DNA of 39,363 bases from Providencia burhodogranariea DSM 19968. Its GTDB lineage: Bacteria > Pseudomonadota > Gammaproteobacteria > Enterobacterales > Enterobacteriaceae. Position 1 is the stretch's first letter. Each line of letters begins with the position of its first letter. A program made the translations under genes and the position numbers. The DNA is taken from contig NZ_KB233222.1 in assembly GCF_000314855.2 (NCBI RefSeq), forward strand, positions 2,381,027-2,420,389. The letters are read 5' to 3'. Below, piece after piece: positions 17,435-27,659 of the stretch. The notes beneath the pieces are model-generated. The model did no database searches and was not told where the DNA came from. It saw nothing but the letters and a program-made list of their open reading frames with translations.

Positions 17435-19201
17435 TTAGTAGGTACGAATTTTCGGTGGGAAGGGCTCACGCAACTTAGGTTGCATGTTGACTTCACGACG
17501 GGTCATCGTTTCAGATTGCGGTAAATATAAGGAGTGACACAACCAATTAGCATCGTCACGATCTGGGTAGTCGAAACGGCTATGTGCGCCACGGCTTTCC
17601 GTACGGAAGTTTGCAGCTTGTGCAGTTGCGTAAGCTGTTTCCATCAGGTTATCCAACTCTAAACATTCAATACGCTGAGTGTTAAATTCTGTTGATGTAT
17701 CATCAAGACGTGCATTTTTCAGACGTTCGCGAATGACTTTCAGCTCTTCTAAGCCTTTCGCCATTGCATCACCTTCACGGAATACAGAGAAATTGTGTTG
17801 CATGCAAGTTTGCAGTGCTTTACGGATCTCAACAGGATCTTCACCCGTGCGTGCATTTTCCCAGCGATTAAAGCGAGACATTGCCGCATCGATGTCAGAT
17901 TCAGATGCATCACGCATTGAACCTTGTTCCATCAGTGACTCTTTCAAGTGTATACCTGCAGAGCGGCCAAATACCACTAAGTCCAATAGTGAGTTTCCGC
18001 CAAGACGGTTCGCACCATGCACTGATACACAAGCAATTTCACCTACAGCAAACAGACCAGGGATCACTTCGTCTTCGCCTTTTTCGTTATAGCGAATCGC
18101 TTGTCCCGTCACTTTAGTCGGTATTCCACCCATCATGTAGTGACATGTTGGAATAACTGGGATTGGTTCTTTAATAGGGTCAACGTGAGCAAAGGTACGA
18201 GATAACTCAAGAATACCCGGTAAACGTGATTCAAGAACGTCTTTACCTAAGTGGTCCAGTTTCAATTTAGCATGAGGACCCCAAGGACCATCACAACCAC
18301 GACCTTCACGGATTTCAATCATAATTGAACGTGCAACCACGTCACGACCAGCAAGGTCTTTCGCGTTAGGCGCGTAACGTTCCATGAAACGTTCGCCATC
18401 TTTGTTCAATAGATATCCACCTTCACCACGGCAACCTTCTGTTACTAGAACTCCTGCACCAGCAATGCCCGTTGGGTGAAATTGCCACATTTCCATGTCC
18501 TGTAAAGGAACACCTGCACGTGTAGCCATACCAACGCCATCACCTGTGTTGATATGCGCATTCGTCGTTGATTGGTAAATACGCCCTGCTCCACCAGTTG
18601 CTAGAATTGTGGCTTTTGCTTTGAAATAAACTAGCTCACCAGTTTCCATACAAATTGCAGTACAACCAACAACATCGTCATCTTGGTTTTTAACTAAATC
18701 AAGGGCATACCACTCAGAGAAAATCGTCGTGTGGTTTTTCAGGTTCTGTTGATACAACGTGTGTAACAATGCGTGACCTGTACGGTCAGCAGCAGCAGCA
18801 GTACGCGCGGCTTGTTCGCCACCGAAGTTTTTCGATTGACCACCGAATGGGCGTTGATAAATAGTACCATCATCAAGACGAGAGAATGGTAGCCCCATAT
18901 GTTCTAATTCAAGAATCGCTTCCGGACCAGTCTTACACATGTACTCAATGGCATCTTGGTCACCAATGTAGTCAGACCCTTTAACCGTGTCATACATGTG
19001 CCACTCCCAGTTATCTGGGTGTGTGTTACCAAGCGCAACAGTAATACCACCTTGCGCTGATACTGTATGAGAACGAGTTGGAAAAACTTTTGACAACAAG
19101 GCACAAGATAAACCCAGTTGTGAAATTTGTAGTGCAGCACGCATACCTGCGCCACCCGCACCAATAACGATAGCGTCAAATTCTCTTATTGGCAGATTCA
19201 T
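17435..19201 (-). CDS. sdhA: Succinate dehydrogenase flavoprotein subunit
   Basis: A 588-residue catalytic subunit (same as E. coli) that oxidises succinate to fumarate. The N-terminal FAD-binding motif is [12 protein letters not shown], the covalent FAD attachment His45 sits in [11 protein letters not shown], and the active-site stretch is [21 protein letters not shown]. The C-terminal domain ends [10 protein letters not shown]. Its start codon abuts the sdhD stop with no gap. Confidence 0.98.
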   Translation of the reverse strand: MNLPIREFDAIVIGAGGAGMRAALQISQLGLSCALLSKVFPTRSHTVSAQGGITVALGNTHPDNWEWHMYDTVKGSDYIGDQDAIEYMCKTGPEAILELEHMGLPFSRLDDGTIYQRPFGGQSKNFGGEQAARTAAAADRTGHALLHTLYQQNLKNHTTIFSEWYALDLVKNQDDDVVGCTAICMETGELVYFKAKATILATGGAGRIYQSTTNAHINTGDGVGMATRAGVPLQDMEMWQFHPTGIAGAGVLVTEGCRGEGGYLLNKDGERFMERYAPNAKDLAGRDVVARSIMIEIREGRGCDGPWGPHAKLKLDHLGKDVLESRLPGILELSRTFAHVDPIKEPIPVIPTCHYMMGGIPTKVTGQAIRYNEKGEDEVIPGLFAVGEIACVSVHGANRLGGNSLLDLVVFGRSAGIHLKESLMEQGSMRDASESDIDAAMSRFNRWENARTGEDPVEIRKALQTCMQHNFSVFREGDAMAKGLEELKVIRERLKNARLDDTSTEFNTQRIECLELDNLMETAYATAQAANFRTESRGAHSRFDYPDRDDANWLCHSLYLPQSETMTRREVNMQPKLREPFPPKIRTY

Positions 19202-19546
19202 TTATGCACCCCACACGACAATTGTTCCGTAAATTAAGTAACTCAGCAGTGCAACAACAATCACCAGTTGCAACACTAAACGCAATGCAGTTGACTTAAT
19301 ATAGTCAGTCAGTACTTGCCATAAGCCAATCCAGGCATGTACTAAAATCGAGAACAACGTCAGGATAGTGAATACTTTCGTTACAGAAAATGCAAAGAAA
19401 CCACGCCATGTTTCATAGGTGATATCGTTAATTGCAATAAAGCCAACAAGGTAAATTACGTAGAGTACGATAACGATCGCAGAACCACGTATTAACAGCC
19501 AGTCCTGAATACCGGTACGGCCTAAGGATGATGCATTGCTTACCAT
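19202..19546 (-). CDS. sdhD: Succinate dehydrogenase membrane anchor SdhD
   Basis: A 114-residue membrane subunit with three helices (about 17-38, 52-78 and 90-112). The haem b ligand His70 ([10 protein letters not shown]) and the quinone-site Tyr82 (LTDYI) match E. coli His71 and Tyr83. Its ATG overlaps the 3' end of sdhC by 7 nt. Confidence 0.97.
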   Translation of the reverse strand: MVSNASSLGRTGIQDWLLIRGSAIVIVLYVIYLVGFIAINDITYETWRGFFAFSVTKVFTILTLFSILVHAWIGLWQVLTDYIKSTALRLVLQLVIVVALLSYLIYGTIVVWGA

Positions 19547-19929
19547 ACTAATATCCCCGCCAGAATAGCCAGAATGACTGTAATAACAAACGTGACTTTT
19601 GCAGATGAGTTACCTGCAGCAAGCGTTTCATCAACATAGCCGAAATCCATTAACATATGACGAATACCACCACAAATGTGGTATGCCAATGCTGTTAGAA
19701 TTCCCCAAAGAATGAACTTAGCAAAAAAGCCAGTCATAATTTCGGATACTTGTTGAAAACCTTCTGGAGAGGAGAGAGAAGTCCCTAACAGCCAAAGCAG
19801 AATACCAACTGCGATGAAAGTAATTACGCCAGAGACACGGTGCAAGATCGAAGATATTGCAGTAATCGGGAAATGGATGGTCTGCAGATCAAGGTTGACA
19901 GGTCTTTGTTTTTTCACAATTTTGCCCAC
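19540..19929 (-). CDS. sdhC: Succinate dehydrogenase cytochrome b556 subunit SdhC
   Basis: A 129-residue membrane subunit. I start at a GTG at 19929 ([16 protein letters not shown]), because this gives exactly the E. coli length and puts the known residues in register: Ser27 and Arg31 of the quinone site (SSILHR) and haem ligand His84 (ALAYH). The longer open frame to an ATG at 20001 would add 24 residues unlike the family and is rejected. The first helix is about 28-52. It is the first gene of sdhCDAB-sucABCD, with a leader of about 160 nt. Confidence 0.94.
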   Translation of the reverse strand: MGKIVKKQRPVNLDLQTIHFPITAISSILHRVSGVITFIAVGILLWLLGTSLSSPEGFQQVSEIMTGFFAKFILWGILTALAYHICGGIRHMLMDFGYVDETLAAGNSSAKVTFVITVILAILAGILVW

Positions 19930-20094
19930 ACAGCTCTTTATTATTTTCCTTCCTCCGGACCTGGGGCGGAAACAGACAGCGACAGGGGGTATAAAATGCA
20001 ACTTAAACTAAACGTTAATCCATCATGTTCAAATAGAGTTGCATGCTGATTACGCTGGAATTCCTACATCAGGGTAATCCGGAGACCTGCAGCC

Positions 20095-20123
20095 AGTATA
20101 AAGTCTTCACAATGCTATTACAA
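20095..20123 (-). promoter_or_regulatory. Probable sdhC promoter
   Basis: On the minus strand, TTGTAA (4 of 6 to the -35 consensus) and TATACT (5 of 6 to the -10) are separated by exactly 17 nt. Transcription would begin near 20088, giving a leader of about 160 nt to the GTG of sdhC. Long sdh leaders are targets of small RNAs such as RyhB and Spot 42 in E. coli. Confidence 0.65.
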
Positions 20124-20160
20124 TTCCCACACAAAATGTTTGGAGACATTTGGCTCGAAC

Positions 20161-20176
20161 AGTGAGAAGGATCACG
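20161..20176. promoter_or_regulatory. CRP-like site between sdhC and gltA
   Basis: AGTGAGAAGGATCACG has the GTGA-N6-TCAC core of a cAMP-CRP site. It lies about 80 bp upstream of the predicted sdh start and about 40 bp upstream of a TTGACA on the gltA side. It could therefore serve the sdh promoter, the gltA promoter or both. CRP control of sdh is established in E. coli. Confidence 0.55.
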
Positions 20177-20210
20177 ATTTAAACATTTTATATAAATGTG
20201 CTTATCTTAT

Positions 20211-20240
20211 TTGACAATGATTCAACATTTATCTTACATA
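20211..20240 (+). promoter_or_regulatory. Candidate distal gltA promoter
   Basis: A perfect TTGACA at 20211-20216 is followed 17-18 nt later by a poor -10 (TTACAT or TACATA). Transcription would start near 20247, about 440 nt before the gltA ATG. E. coli gltA has distal start sites 200-300 nt upstream; the extra length here is roughly one ERIC element. The weak -10 limits confidence. Confidence 0.4.
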
Positions 20241-20509
20241 TATGACTACTAGAATTATCTGAGCGTCGTGGTATCTTCATCGACGTAAAAGAAAAAACAA
20301 AAGTTATGAAAGTTGTTTCCCTTACTAAAAATAATGATATTGTAGGGAAAACAACTAAAAATAACATAACATCTACACACTCATAAACAACCTAAAAGAC
20401 ATTGTAATCGGTCGTCAGATTTGAGGATTTACCGCCATAGCTAGGATTTAATGTGATAGCTAGCTGATTTCCGCAACACGCCGGTAGAACAATGCATTAA
20501 GACACAGTA

Positions 20510-20637
20510 TATACTCTAAATCATTTGAGTTTGCGGTTAGACGACAAGTGAATGAGACGCTAGAAACATAGAAAACTATGTGACTAGTCCAAGTGAGCGT
20601 AGTCAACAACGCTGCAACTTGAAGGATAACGAGTATA
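20510..20637 (+). repeat. ERIC element in the gltA leader
   Basis: A 128-bp imperfect palindrome with the marks of an enterobacterial repetitive intergenic consensus. The left end is TATACTCTAAATCATTTGAG. The centre is a CATAG-AAAA-CTATG turn, then GTGACTAGTCCAAGTGAGCG (compare the conserved GTGACTGGGGTGAGCG). The right part is GCAACTTGAAGGATAACGAG, ending GTATA. It stops 53 bp before the gltA start codon. Confidence 0.85.
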
Positions 20638-20690
20638 ACGCTGTATCATGGTTGTTGGGTGTTGATTATCACGCGCTAAGGAGACCGTAA

Positions 20691-21977
20691 ATGGCTGGTA
20701 ACAAAGCTAAGCTAACGACTGAGAGTGCAGACACAATTGAAATAGACATTTTATCCCCTACTCTCGGCCAAGATGTTATCGATGTCCGTGCTTTAGGTTC
20801 AAAAGGGTTTTATACTTACGACCCTGGATTTACTTCTACTGCTTCATGTGAATCAAAAATCACCTATATTGATGGTGATGAAGGTGTTTTATTACATCGT
20901 GGCTTCCCAATTGACCAATTGGCGACCGAAGCTTCTTACCTTGAAGTCTGCTATATCCTGCTATACGGCGAAGCACCAACAGAAGAAGAATATAAAAACT
21001 TCAAATTCACCGTAACTCGCCATACCATGATCCATGAGCAAATTACGCGCATGCTTAATGGTTTTCGTCGTGACTCACATCCAATGGCTGTCCTGTGTGG
21101 TGTGACGGGTGCTCTAGCTGCCTTCTATCACGATGCTCTTGATGTTAACAACCCTCGTCACCGTGAAATTACCGCTTACCGCCTGCTATCTAAAATGCCA
21201 ACTGTTGCGGCAATGTGTTACAAATATTCTATCGGTCAACCTTTTGTTTATCCTCGTAATGATTTGTCATATGCTGGTAACTTCTTACACATGATGTTCT
21301 CTACACCATGTGAAGAATACGTGGTAAATCCTGTACTTGAACGTGCTATGGATCGTATTCTTATCCTGCATGCGGATCACGAACAAAACGCATCCACCTC
21401 GACAGTCCGTACAGCCGGTTCTTCTGGCGCTAACCCATTTGCCTGTATCGCTGCGGGCATTGCTTCACTATGGGGTCCAGCTCACGGTGGTGCTAACGAG
21501 GCTTGCTTGCGTATGCTGGAAGAAATTCAGAGTGTTGAACATATCCCTGAATTCATTAACCGTGCCAAAGACAAAAATGATGCATTCCGCCTAATGGGCT
21601 TCGGTCACCGTGTTTATAAAAACCATGATCCACGTGCAACGGTTATGCGTGAAACCTGCCACGAAGTTCTCAATGAGCTTGGTCTAAATGACAGCCTGCT
21701 CGAAGTAGCAATGGAATTAGAACGTATTGCACTAAACGACCCGTACTTCATTGAGAAAAAACTGTACCCGAACGTTGACTTCTATTCAGGCATCATCTTA
21801 AAAGCAATGGGCATTCCTTCCACTATGTTTACTGTTATCTTTGCAATCGCGCGTACTATCGGCTGGATTGCACATTGGAACGAAATGCATGATGATGGCC
21901 TAAAAATTGCTCGCCCTCGTCAGCTATATACTGGCTACGCTAAACGCGAGTTCAATACAAATTTATCAAAAAAATAA
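20691..21977 (+). CDS. gltA: Citrate synthase, type II
   Basis: A 428-residue enzyme condensing oxaloacetate and acetyl-CoA to citrate, the entry step of the TCA cycle. The catalytic residues His265 ([10 protein letters not shown]), His306 ([15 protein letters not shown]) and Asp363 (NVDFYSG) are in place. The N-terminal beta-rich domain (about 1-60) is that of the NADH-sensitive hexameric Gram-negative type. A strong AAGGAG lies seven bases before the ATG. It is transcribed divergently from sdhCDAB. Confidence 0.98.
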   Translation: MAGNKAKLTTESADTIEIDILSPTLGQDVIDVRALGSKGFYTYDPGFTSTASCESKITYIDGDEGVLLHRGFPIDQLATEASYLEVCYILLYGEAPTEEEYKNFKFTVTRHTMIHEQITRMLNGFRRDSHPMAVLCGVTGALAAFYHDALDVNNPRHREITAYRLLSKMPTVAAMCYKYSIGQPFVYPRNDLSYAGNFLHMMFSTPCEEYVVNPVLERAMDRILILHADHEQNASTSTVRTAGSSGANPFACIAAGIASLWGPAHGGANEACLRMLEEIQSVEHIPEFINRAKDKNDAFRLMGFGHRVYKNHDPRATVMRETCHEVLNELGLNDSLLEVAMELERIALNDPYFIEKKLYPNVDFYSGIILKAMGIPSTMFTVIFAIARTIGWIAHWNEMHDDGLKIARPRQLYTGYAKREFNTNLSKK

Positions 21978-22011
21978 ATATATTTAATTAAATTCGATTC
22001 CCCTACACACC

Positions 22012-22039
22012 AAAGCCCCGTTTTCGGGGCTTTTATTTT
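22012..22039. terminator. gltA terminator, possibly bidirectional
   Basis: The stem AAGCCCCG/CGGGGCTT with a 4-nt TTTT loop is followed by TTATTTTG on the plus strand. It lies 35 nt after the gltA stop and 7 nt beyond the end of the convergent AraC-type gene. The opposite strand reads CTTTGG after the stem, so it terminates gltA better than the convergent gene. Confidence 0.9.
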
Positions 22040-22045
22040 GTTGCT

Positions 22046-22810
22046 TCAACGCATATTCTGATACTCTTTCGGTGTTAATCCACTCATTTTTTTAAACAAA
22101 CTTATAAATGCACTATCACTGGTTAACCCTAATTCTTGGGTAATAAAATGATAAGCCTTCCCTTGTGCCATTAGATCTAATGCTTTGATAAAACGCCATT
22201 GTTGGCGCCAAGCTTGATAACTCATACCCGTTTCACGTAAAAAAATTCGAGTGATCGTTTTTTCGCTCGCCCCCACTCTTTGGGCTAATTGAATTAGTGT
22301 TGGAGGCAGCTGCTCCATGCTCAAGTTTTTAATTCGCCGATCTTTTGGAATCGAAAGTAAGGTTGGCTCACTATTGGCACTTTGTAGCTCATCGATAAAA
22401 ACAGGTAACAAATTCGCTAATCGGCCATTGTTCCAATCACTATCAAATGGCGCTACAGCAATACGCTCTAATAGCTCTCGAAGTAAAGGAGATACCCTTA
22501 AAATGACCACTTCTGAGCCTACTTGACTAGCATATTGCTGGTTAAGATAAACTGACCTATAGCCAACTGAGGCTCTCATTTGAGCTCGATGAGCAATTTG
22601 AGGTGGGATCCATGCAACTCTTCCCGGCGGTAATAATGAAATTTGCTCTTTCAATGAGATGAGAATGCAACCTTTTTGGGTAAATAATAATTGCCCCATG
22701 TCATGCTGATGAAAACCTGAATCGTGTTGACCCATTTCAGCAGCAATTCCTAATATCGGTGCCTGATACCAGTGTGTTTCAAATTTATCTTGTTGGGGGA
22801 TCCAAGCCAT
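22046..22810 (-). CDS. AraC-family transcriptional regulator
   Basis: A 254-residue regulator. The N-terminal half is a cupin-like sensor domain (about 15-110; HQHDMGQLLF and LPPGRVAWIPPQIAHRAQM are typical). The C-terminal half (about 160-254) holds the two helix-turn-helix motifs, with LAQRVGASEKTITRIFLRET and the signature ELGLTSDSAFISLFKKMSGLTPKEY. It stands head to head with an MFS exporter gene across a 103-bp gap, so it probably controls that gene and itself. The layout is like E. coli nimR-nimT, but the transporter here is of another subfamily. The inducer is unknown. Confidence 0.9.
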   Translation of the reverse strand: MAWIPQQDKFETHWYQAPILGIAAEMGQHDSGFHQHDMGQLLFTQKGCILISLKEQISLLPPGRVAWIPPQIAHRAQMRASVGYRSVYLNQQYASQVGSEVVILRVSPLLRELLERIAVAPFDSDWNNGRLANLLPVFIDELQSANSEPTLLSIPKDRRIKNLSMEQLPPTLIQLAQRVGASEKTITRIFLRETGMSYQAWRQQWRFIKALDLMAQGKAYHFITQELGLTSDSAFISLFKKMSGLTPKEYQNMR

Positions 22811-22913
22811 AATTTGTCCGTTTTTTGATACTTATAGTCCTTATTATTGTAATGAGACATTAAAAATACAACTAAACTTCGCATCATCGAATTAGCGAAA
22901 ACGGATTATTTAC

Positions 22914-24047
22914 ATGAAATGCCCACTTTCATTATGGTTAGCGGTTGCCTTAATGATGTTTCCACAAATCGTAGAAACCATATATAGCCCAGCATTAACT
23001 AATATTGCGACTGCTTTTAATATCACAGCGGAACAAGCTTCACAGACACTGTCACTTTATTTCTTTGCATTTGCATTGGGTGTCGTATTTTGGGGAAGAA
23101 TGTGTGACATCTTAGGCCGTCGCCCTACCATACTTGCAGGCCTGCTTCTGTATGGGATCGCTTCAATTTGCTCCTTATTTATTTCACACTTCTATTTGTT
23201 ATTGCTGATGCGAATGCTGTCTGCTTTTGGTGCTGCTGTTGGCTCTATTGGTACGCAAACCATCATGCGTGATAGTTATAAAGGATATGAATTAGCAAAA
23301 ATATTTTCAATTATGGGGAGCGCACTTGCTATTAGTCCTGCATTTGGCATGTTAGCTGGCGCAGTTTTAGTCGATTTAGGCGGTTATCTGGCCGTTTTTA
23401 TTGGTTTAGCGGTTTTAGCTATCGGATTATTAGTATGGTCTTGTTATCGATTATCGGAAACTCGCCCAAAAAATGTGACTTACCCCCCATTTTTTAACTC
23501 TTTATTCATTATGATTAGGGATAAAGAGATTTTTAGAAATGTGATGTTAATAGCATTTTTCAACATTAGTTTATTCAGTTATTACCAGCTAGCCCCCTTT
23601 ATGTTTGAACAATTAATGCTATCGCAACAGCAATTCGGTCTGACAGGGATTTTACTTGCCGTTGGTGTCGGGATTGGTTCTATTCTAAATCGTTATTTGT
23701 TGACTAAAAATTGGTCACCAGAGACGTTAGTGAGGCTATCAAGCGTTGTTTCATTAATTAGTGGCTGCTTAGTTTTTATTTTAATGCATTCTGTATGCTT
23801 TATTTTCCCCATGATGGGAATTGTGATTGGTTATGGTATTGCTATCCCAAATATTCTGGCACATGCTCTTCATCGTTATGCTGATATAAAGGGCACAGCA
23901 GGTGCTATTTTAGGCTTATTTTACTATACAGGTCTGGCAATTGGTTTAATGATTGCAGGTTGGAGTCAACATCTTGGTGGGGTTTTAATTATTTCAGGCA
24001 TTGTACTTACAGTGTCATCTTTACGATATCGTCTCCAAATAACATAA
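22914..24047 (+). CDS. MFS transporter, Bcr/CflA-like drug efflux family
   Basis: A 377-residue, 12-helix inner-membrane transporter. Motif A of drug/proton antiporters (GRMCDILGRRPT) lies at about 61-72 between helices 2 and 3, and MRMLSAFGAAVGSIGTQTIMRD in helix 4 resembles Bcr/CflA proteins. It probably exports a small toxic compound in exchange for protons. It is divergent from an AraC-type regulator. The substrate is not deducible from sequence, and no strong ribosome site is visible. Confidence 0.85.
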   Translation: MKCPLSLWLAVALMMFPQIVETIYSPALTNIATAFNITAEQASQTLSLYFFAFALGVVFWGRMCDILGRRPTILAGLLLYGIASICSLFISHFYLLLLMRMLSAFGAAVGSIGTQTIMRDSYKGYELAKIFSIMGSALAISPAFGMLAGAVLVDLGGYLAVFIGLAVLAIGLLVWSCYRLSETRPKNVTYPPFFNSLFIMIRDKEIFRNVMLIAFFNISLFSYYQLAPFMFEQLMLSQQQFGLTGILLAVGVGIGSILNRYLLTKNWSPETLVRLSSVVSLISGCLVFILMHSVCFIFPMMGIVIGYGIAIPNILAHALHRYADIKGTAGAILGLFYYTGLAIGLMIAGWSQHLGGVLIISGIVLTVSSLRYRLQIT

Positions 24048-24060
24048 TAGTATTGATAAA

Positions 24061-24088
24061 ATGCAGCACCTATTTTGCGGTGCTGCAT
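24061..24088. terminator. Terminator between the MFS gene and ybgI
   Basis: A perfect 10-bp stem ATGCAGCACC/GGTGCTGCAT with an 8-nt loop lies between two convergent genes. On the minus strand it is followed by TTTTATC, so it suits ybgI. On the plus strand it is followed by ATTCG, which is weaker. Confidence 0.85.
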
Positions 24089-24120
24089 ATTCGAAATTTA
24101 AACGTTTGAATTATAAATAG

Positions 24121-24864
24121 CTATGCTGGATTATCAATATCGACGAAGACAGCATCTAGACCATGATTATCCACCAGCCATTGAGTCAATGCTTTGATAC
24201 CATAGCGCTCTGTCGCATGGTGCCCTGCTGAGTAGAAATGAATCCCCATTTCTCTTGCGATATGAATGGTTTGCTCAGAAACTTCTCCCGTAACAAACGC
24301 ATCAACTCCAAACTCAGCAGCTTGTAAAATAAAACCTTGCCCGCCACCAGTGCACCAAGCAATTTGGCGAATTTCTTCTTTACCCGTGTCACCACAATGT
24401 AGCACTTGACGGTCAAGACGAGTTTCTAAACGATTGGTTAATTCAGCAGGCGTGATAGGCTGATCAAAAAAACCAAATGGCAATAGAGAATCAATCTGGC
24501 CATCAATTTTTACGCCCATTAGATGTGCAAGTTGTGCATTATTACCAAGATGTGGATGTGCATCCAAAGGGAGATGATAACCATAGAGGTTAATGTCATT
24601 TTCCAGTAACGTTTTAAGGCGTTTTCTTTTCATGCCTTTAATCACCGAAGGTTCATTTTTCCAAAAATAACCGTGGTGAACAATAATTGCATCAGCTTCC
24701 AGCTCAACAGCTTTATCTAATAATGCTTGGCAAGCTGTCACTCCTGTTACTATTTTTTGCACATGAGAACGCCCTTCAACTTGCAATCCATTTGGTGCAT
24801 AGTCATGAAATTCGCTAACTTTCAGCTCAGTATTAATCAATTCTTCCAAAGATAAATTACGCAT
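24121..24864 (-). CDS. ybgI: YbgI, NIF3-family dinuclear metal protein
   Basis: A 247-residue NIF3-family protein (annotated in E. coli as a GTP cyclohydrolase type 2 homologue or radiation-resistance protein; true function uncertain). Metal-ligand motifs are visible: IIVHHGYFWKNE near residue 60, YHLPLDAHPHLGNN near 95-108, and SAGHHATERYGIKAL near 210-224. Family members form a toroidal hexamer. A ribosome site AAAGGG precedes the ATG. In E. coli it neighbours pxpBCA, which is absent here. Confidence 0.93.
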   Translation of the reverse strand: MRNLSLEELINTELKVSEFHDYAPNGLQVEGRSHVQKIVTGVTACQALLDKAVELEADAIIVHHGYFWKNEPSVIKGMKRKRLKTLLENDINLYGYHLPLDAHPHLGNNAQLAHLMGVKIDGQIDSLLPFGFFDQPITPAELTNRLETRLDRQVLHCGDTGKEEIRQIAWCTGGGQGFILQAAEFGVDAFVTGEVSEQTIHIAREMGIHFYSAGHHATERYGIKALTQWLVDNHGLDAVFVDIDNPA

Positions 24865-25104
24865 AATATTGCCCTTTTACTGCTGCGTTTTTGCCTAATT
24901 AGACAAAATGGTTTGCTTGATTACAAAATTTGAATGTCCTGTAGCTTATAAGTCTATTACATAAATTGAAATGGCTATTTTTGAGGTTTGATTTATTAGA
25001 TAATACTGAGAATTAAAAGCAGGAGGAAGATGAAGAAGAGTAATATTAAACACATCCCCACAATATAATTATTGCAGGGATGACGGATTTAAATCATAAA
25101 TAGC

Positions 25105-25230
25105 AATAAGTCGTCATACTTCAAGCTACATCAGCGTTGACTTTTATAGCCAACCGAGTCACATAATTATCTATGCCCCGGCTATCTTTACTTGTCACCT
25201 AGATGAATCTCGAATTATTTAGAATGTATA
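25105..25230 (-). repeat. ERIC element overlapping the end of ybfA
   Basis: A 126-bp ERIC, inverted relative to the gltA copy. The left side has GTCATACTTCAAGCTACATC, then AGCGTTGAC and CCGAGTCACATAATTAT. The right end is CTCGAATTATTTAGAATG-TATA. The right 16 bp overlap the last codons and the stop of ybfA. The remaining gap (24865-25104) holds an inverted repeat CATCCC/GGGATG (25053-25082) and nothing else that I can support. Confidence 0.85.
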
Positions 25231-25424
25231 TCCATAGCCATTTCTGAACGTTCAAGCCAAACGGGTTTATCACTCGTTTTAGCCCACACCTTATAAAGAT
25301 AGCTATAAAATTTTGCTCGTTGCGGATGAAAAACCATAACCGGGAACGCAAGTATGCCAGCGCTTAGCGCGGCAGTGCGGCGTAAAATAACCTGATTACG
25401 GGAATATTCGCGGTATGTGGACAT
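25215..25424 (-). CDS. ybfA: YbfA family small protein (DUF2517)
   Basis: A 69-residue protein of unknown function, usually found next to kdp. It starts MSTYREYSRNQVILRRTAAL; the block RAKFYSYLYKVWAKTSDKPVWLERSE is the conserved part. One hydrophobic segment (about 18-36) may be a membrane span. I chose the ATG at 25424 because an AGGAGG lies six bases upstream; a start eight codons earlier is less likely. The last residues (DIHSK) and the stop codon are encoded by the end of an ERIC repeat and differ from the E. coli tail. Confidence 0.92.
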   Translation of the reverse strand: MSTYREYSRNQVILRRTAALSAGILAFPVMVFHPQRAKFYSYLYKVWAKTSDKPVWLERSEMAMDIHSK

Positions 25425-25752
25425 CGATATCCTCCTGTCAGTAGCCACAATATTTGCCGATTTTAGTTTTACTCTTTAACTAACACTCAATACTTATTCA
25501 AGAATGACTAAAACCGTACAGATAAAATGAAAGATGAATTAACTCTGATAATGATACGCCTCTATTTGTAATTTTACTACTGATCTGACCACTTAAAACA
25601 AAAAATTACTTCATTTTGTCTATTTTATCGCTTTATATTGTAGCTTTATTACACAAATAAACATATAAAAAAACAAAATAAGATCAATAGGTATACAATA
25701 ACTTAACATTCTATTTTTGGCTAAAATTCATTTATAGCTTGTCTCTATTGCG

Positions 25753-25774
25753 ATTTTTATACTTTTTTTACACC
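25753..25774 (+). promoter_or_regulatory. KdpE operator of the kdpFABC promoter
   Basis: The T-rich stretch ATTTTTATACTTTTTTTACA and the two following C residues appear identical to the KdpE-binding site of E. coli kdpFABC as I recall it. It lies 78 bp before the kdpF start. Phosphorylated KdpE would activate here under potassium limitation. The rest of 25425-25851 is AT-rich with no gene that I can support. Confidence 0.8.
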
Positions 25775-25851
25775 TTCATTCGCCTTTTTATCAGCTTCTT
25801 TACAACACAATCTCTATCTTATTTCTATGGGAATAATAAGGAGAAATTATC

Positions 25852-25941
25852 GTGTCATTACTTTCCATTATAGGGGCAGCTTTGGTTGTTTTACTGCTGG
25901 TTTATCTAGTTTACGCCCTGCTTAACGCTGAGGATTTCTAA
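25852..25941 (+). CDS. kdpF: KdpF, small stabilising subunit of the Kdp ATPase
   Basis: A 29-residue single-span membrane peptide: [29 protein letters not shown]. The C-terminal [10 protein letters not shown] matches E. coli KdpF, also 29 residues. It has a GTG start with AAGGAG eight bases upstream, and its stop is one base before the kdpA ATG. It stabilises the KdpABC complex in the inner membrane. Confidence 0.96.
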   Translation: MSLLSIIGAALVVLLLVYLVYALLNAEDF

Positions 25942-25942
25942 G

Positions 25943-27646
25943 ATGGCCACAAATGCATTTTTACTCATTGCCAGTTTTTTACTGGTGCTTTTAGTACTCG
26001 CAAAACCACTTGGGATTTTTATAGCTCGATTAATTGAAGGCGATATACCGCACTTAGTCACAAAAGTTGAAACTATAGTTTGGCGTAGCAGTGGGTTAAA
26101 ACAGCCAGGCCGTGACATGACTGAAATGAATTGGTCAAGTTATGCATTGGCGATTTTATTATTTAACCTTCTTGGTTTTGTACTACTTTTTGCATTACTA
26201 CTATTTCAAGGCACTCTCCCACTTAATCCACAAAAACTTTCAGGGATGAGCTGGGATCTCGCATTTAACACAGCAATTAGCTTTATCACTAATACCAACT
26301 GGCAGTCATATAGTGGTGAAAATAGCCTCAGCTATCTTAGCCAAATGGCTGGATTGGGTGTCCAAAACTTTTTGTCCGCAGCAACGGGCATTGCTGTCAT
26401 TTTTGCACTGATCCGTGCTTTTTCACGCCACAATAGCAAAACTTTAGGCAATGCTTGGGTAGATATCGCACGTATCACACTCTACTTGTTATTACCTATA
26501 TCAGTTATTTTTGCTCTATTTTTCGTGAGTCAAGGCGTCATTCAAAACTTTTCACCTTATGTGTTAAGTGACAACTTAAATAGTGCTAATCAGCTTATTC
26601 CCATGGGACCCGTTGCTTCCCAAGAGGCAATTAAACTTCTGGGCACTAACGGTGGGGGCTTTTTTGGTACAAACTCAGCTCACCCTTTTGAAAACCCGAC
26701 TGCACTGAGCAACTTTGTACAAATGTTGGCCATTTTTCTCATTCCTACCGCACTGTGTTTTGCTTTTGGGCGGGTTGTGGGTGATAACAAGCAAGGACAC
26801 ACTTTACTTTGGGTAATGGTAATTATCTTTGTCATTGCAGCTGCAACAGTCATTAATGCCGAATATGTAGGTAACCCATTTTTAAGTGATTTCTCAGCAG
26901 ATAGCACCATTAATATGGAAGGTAAAGAGAGCCGATTTGGTATCCTTGGTTCTGCGCTTTATGCCGTCGTCACTACTGCCGCATCTTGTGGTGCAGTCAA
27001 TGCTATGCATGATTCATTTACTGCCTTAGGTGGAATGGTTCCAATGTGGCTCATGCAAATCGGTGAGGTAATATTTGGTGGTGTAGGCTCTGGACTGTAT
27101 GGCATGTTGCTATTCGTTTTACTTGCTGTATTCATTGCTGGATTAATGATTGGCCGCACACCTGAGTACTTAGGCAAAAAGATCGAAGTTCGTGAAATGA
27201 AAATGGTTGCTATCGCTATATTGATAACTCCAACCTTAGTTTTATGTGGTACAGCAATAGCGTTAATGACAGATGCTGGACGTGCCGGCATTCTTAATTC
27301 TGGAGCACATGGTTTTAGTGAAGTGCTTTATGCTTTCTCTTCCGCGGCAAACAATAATGGCAGTGCCTTTGCAGGTTTAAGTACTAATACGCCATTTTAT
27401 AATGTACTACTTGCAATCATTATGTTTTTAGGTCGTTTCGGTGTTATTTTGCCCGTCCTTGCCATCGCTGGCTCTCTAGGTATGAAAAAAACCCAAGTGT
27501 CAACTGCCGCGAGTTTACCCACTCATGGACCTATCTTCATCGGATTATTGATCTTAACAATTCTACTCATAGGTGCTCTAACTTTCGTGCCAGCTCTCGC
27601 AATAGGCCCGATAGCAGAACATTTGCAAATTTGGTTAGCGGCATAA
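25943..27646 (+). CDS. kdpA: Kdp ATPase potassium-binding subunit
   Basis: A 567-residue polytopic membrane protein (557 in E. coli) of the potassium-channel superfamily, forming the selectivity filter and the intersubunit tunnel. The filter-like loops are recognisable: [47 protein letters not shown] and [13 protein letters not shown]. It takes up potassium at micromolar concentration under KdpDE control and is translated directly after kdpF. Confidence 0.98.
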   Translation: MATNAFLLIASFLLVLLVLAKPLGIFIARLIEGDIPHLVTKVETIVWRSSGLKQPGRDMTEMNWSSYALAILLFNLLGFVLLFALLLFQGTLPLNPQKLSGMSWDLAFNTAISFITNTNWQSYSGENSLSYLSQMAGLGVQNFLSAATGIAVIFALIRAFSRHNSKTLGNAWVDIARITLYLLLPISVIFALFFVSQGVIQNFSPYVLSDNLNSANQLIPMGPVASQEAIKLLGTNGGGFFGTNSAHPFENPTALSNFVQMLAIFLIPTALCFAFGRVVGDNKQGHTLLWVMVIIFVIAAATVINAEYVGNPFLSDFSADSTINMEGKESRFGILGSALYAVVTTAASCGAVNAMHDSFTALGGMVPMWLMQIGEVIFGGVGSGLYGMLLFVLLAVFIAGLMIGRTPEYLGKKIEVREMKMVAIAILITPTLVLCGTAIALMTDAGRAGILNSGAHGFSEVLYAFSSAANNNGSAFAGLSTNTPFYNVLLAIIMFLGRFGVILPVLAIAGSLGMKKTQVSTAASLPTHGPIFIGLLILTILLIGALTFVPALAIGPIAEHLQIWLAA

Positions 27647-27659
27647 TGAGGGTGATAAA

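Noticed and set aside
19930-20001. 24-residue N-terminal extension of SdhC
   Set aside because: It would break the match with the E. coli length and residue register; the GTG at 19929 fits both.
25030-25068. 12-codon frame MKKSNIKHIPTI with a good AGGAGG
   Set aside because: Too short to support by eye, and its end lies inside an inverted repeat next to an ERIC; no context for a role.
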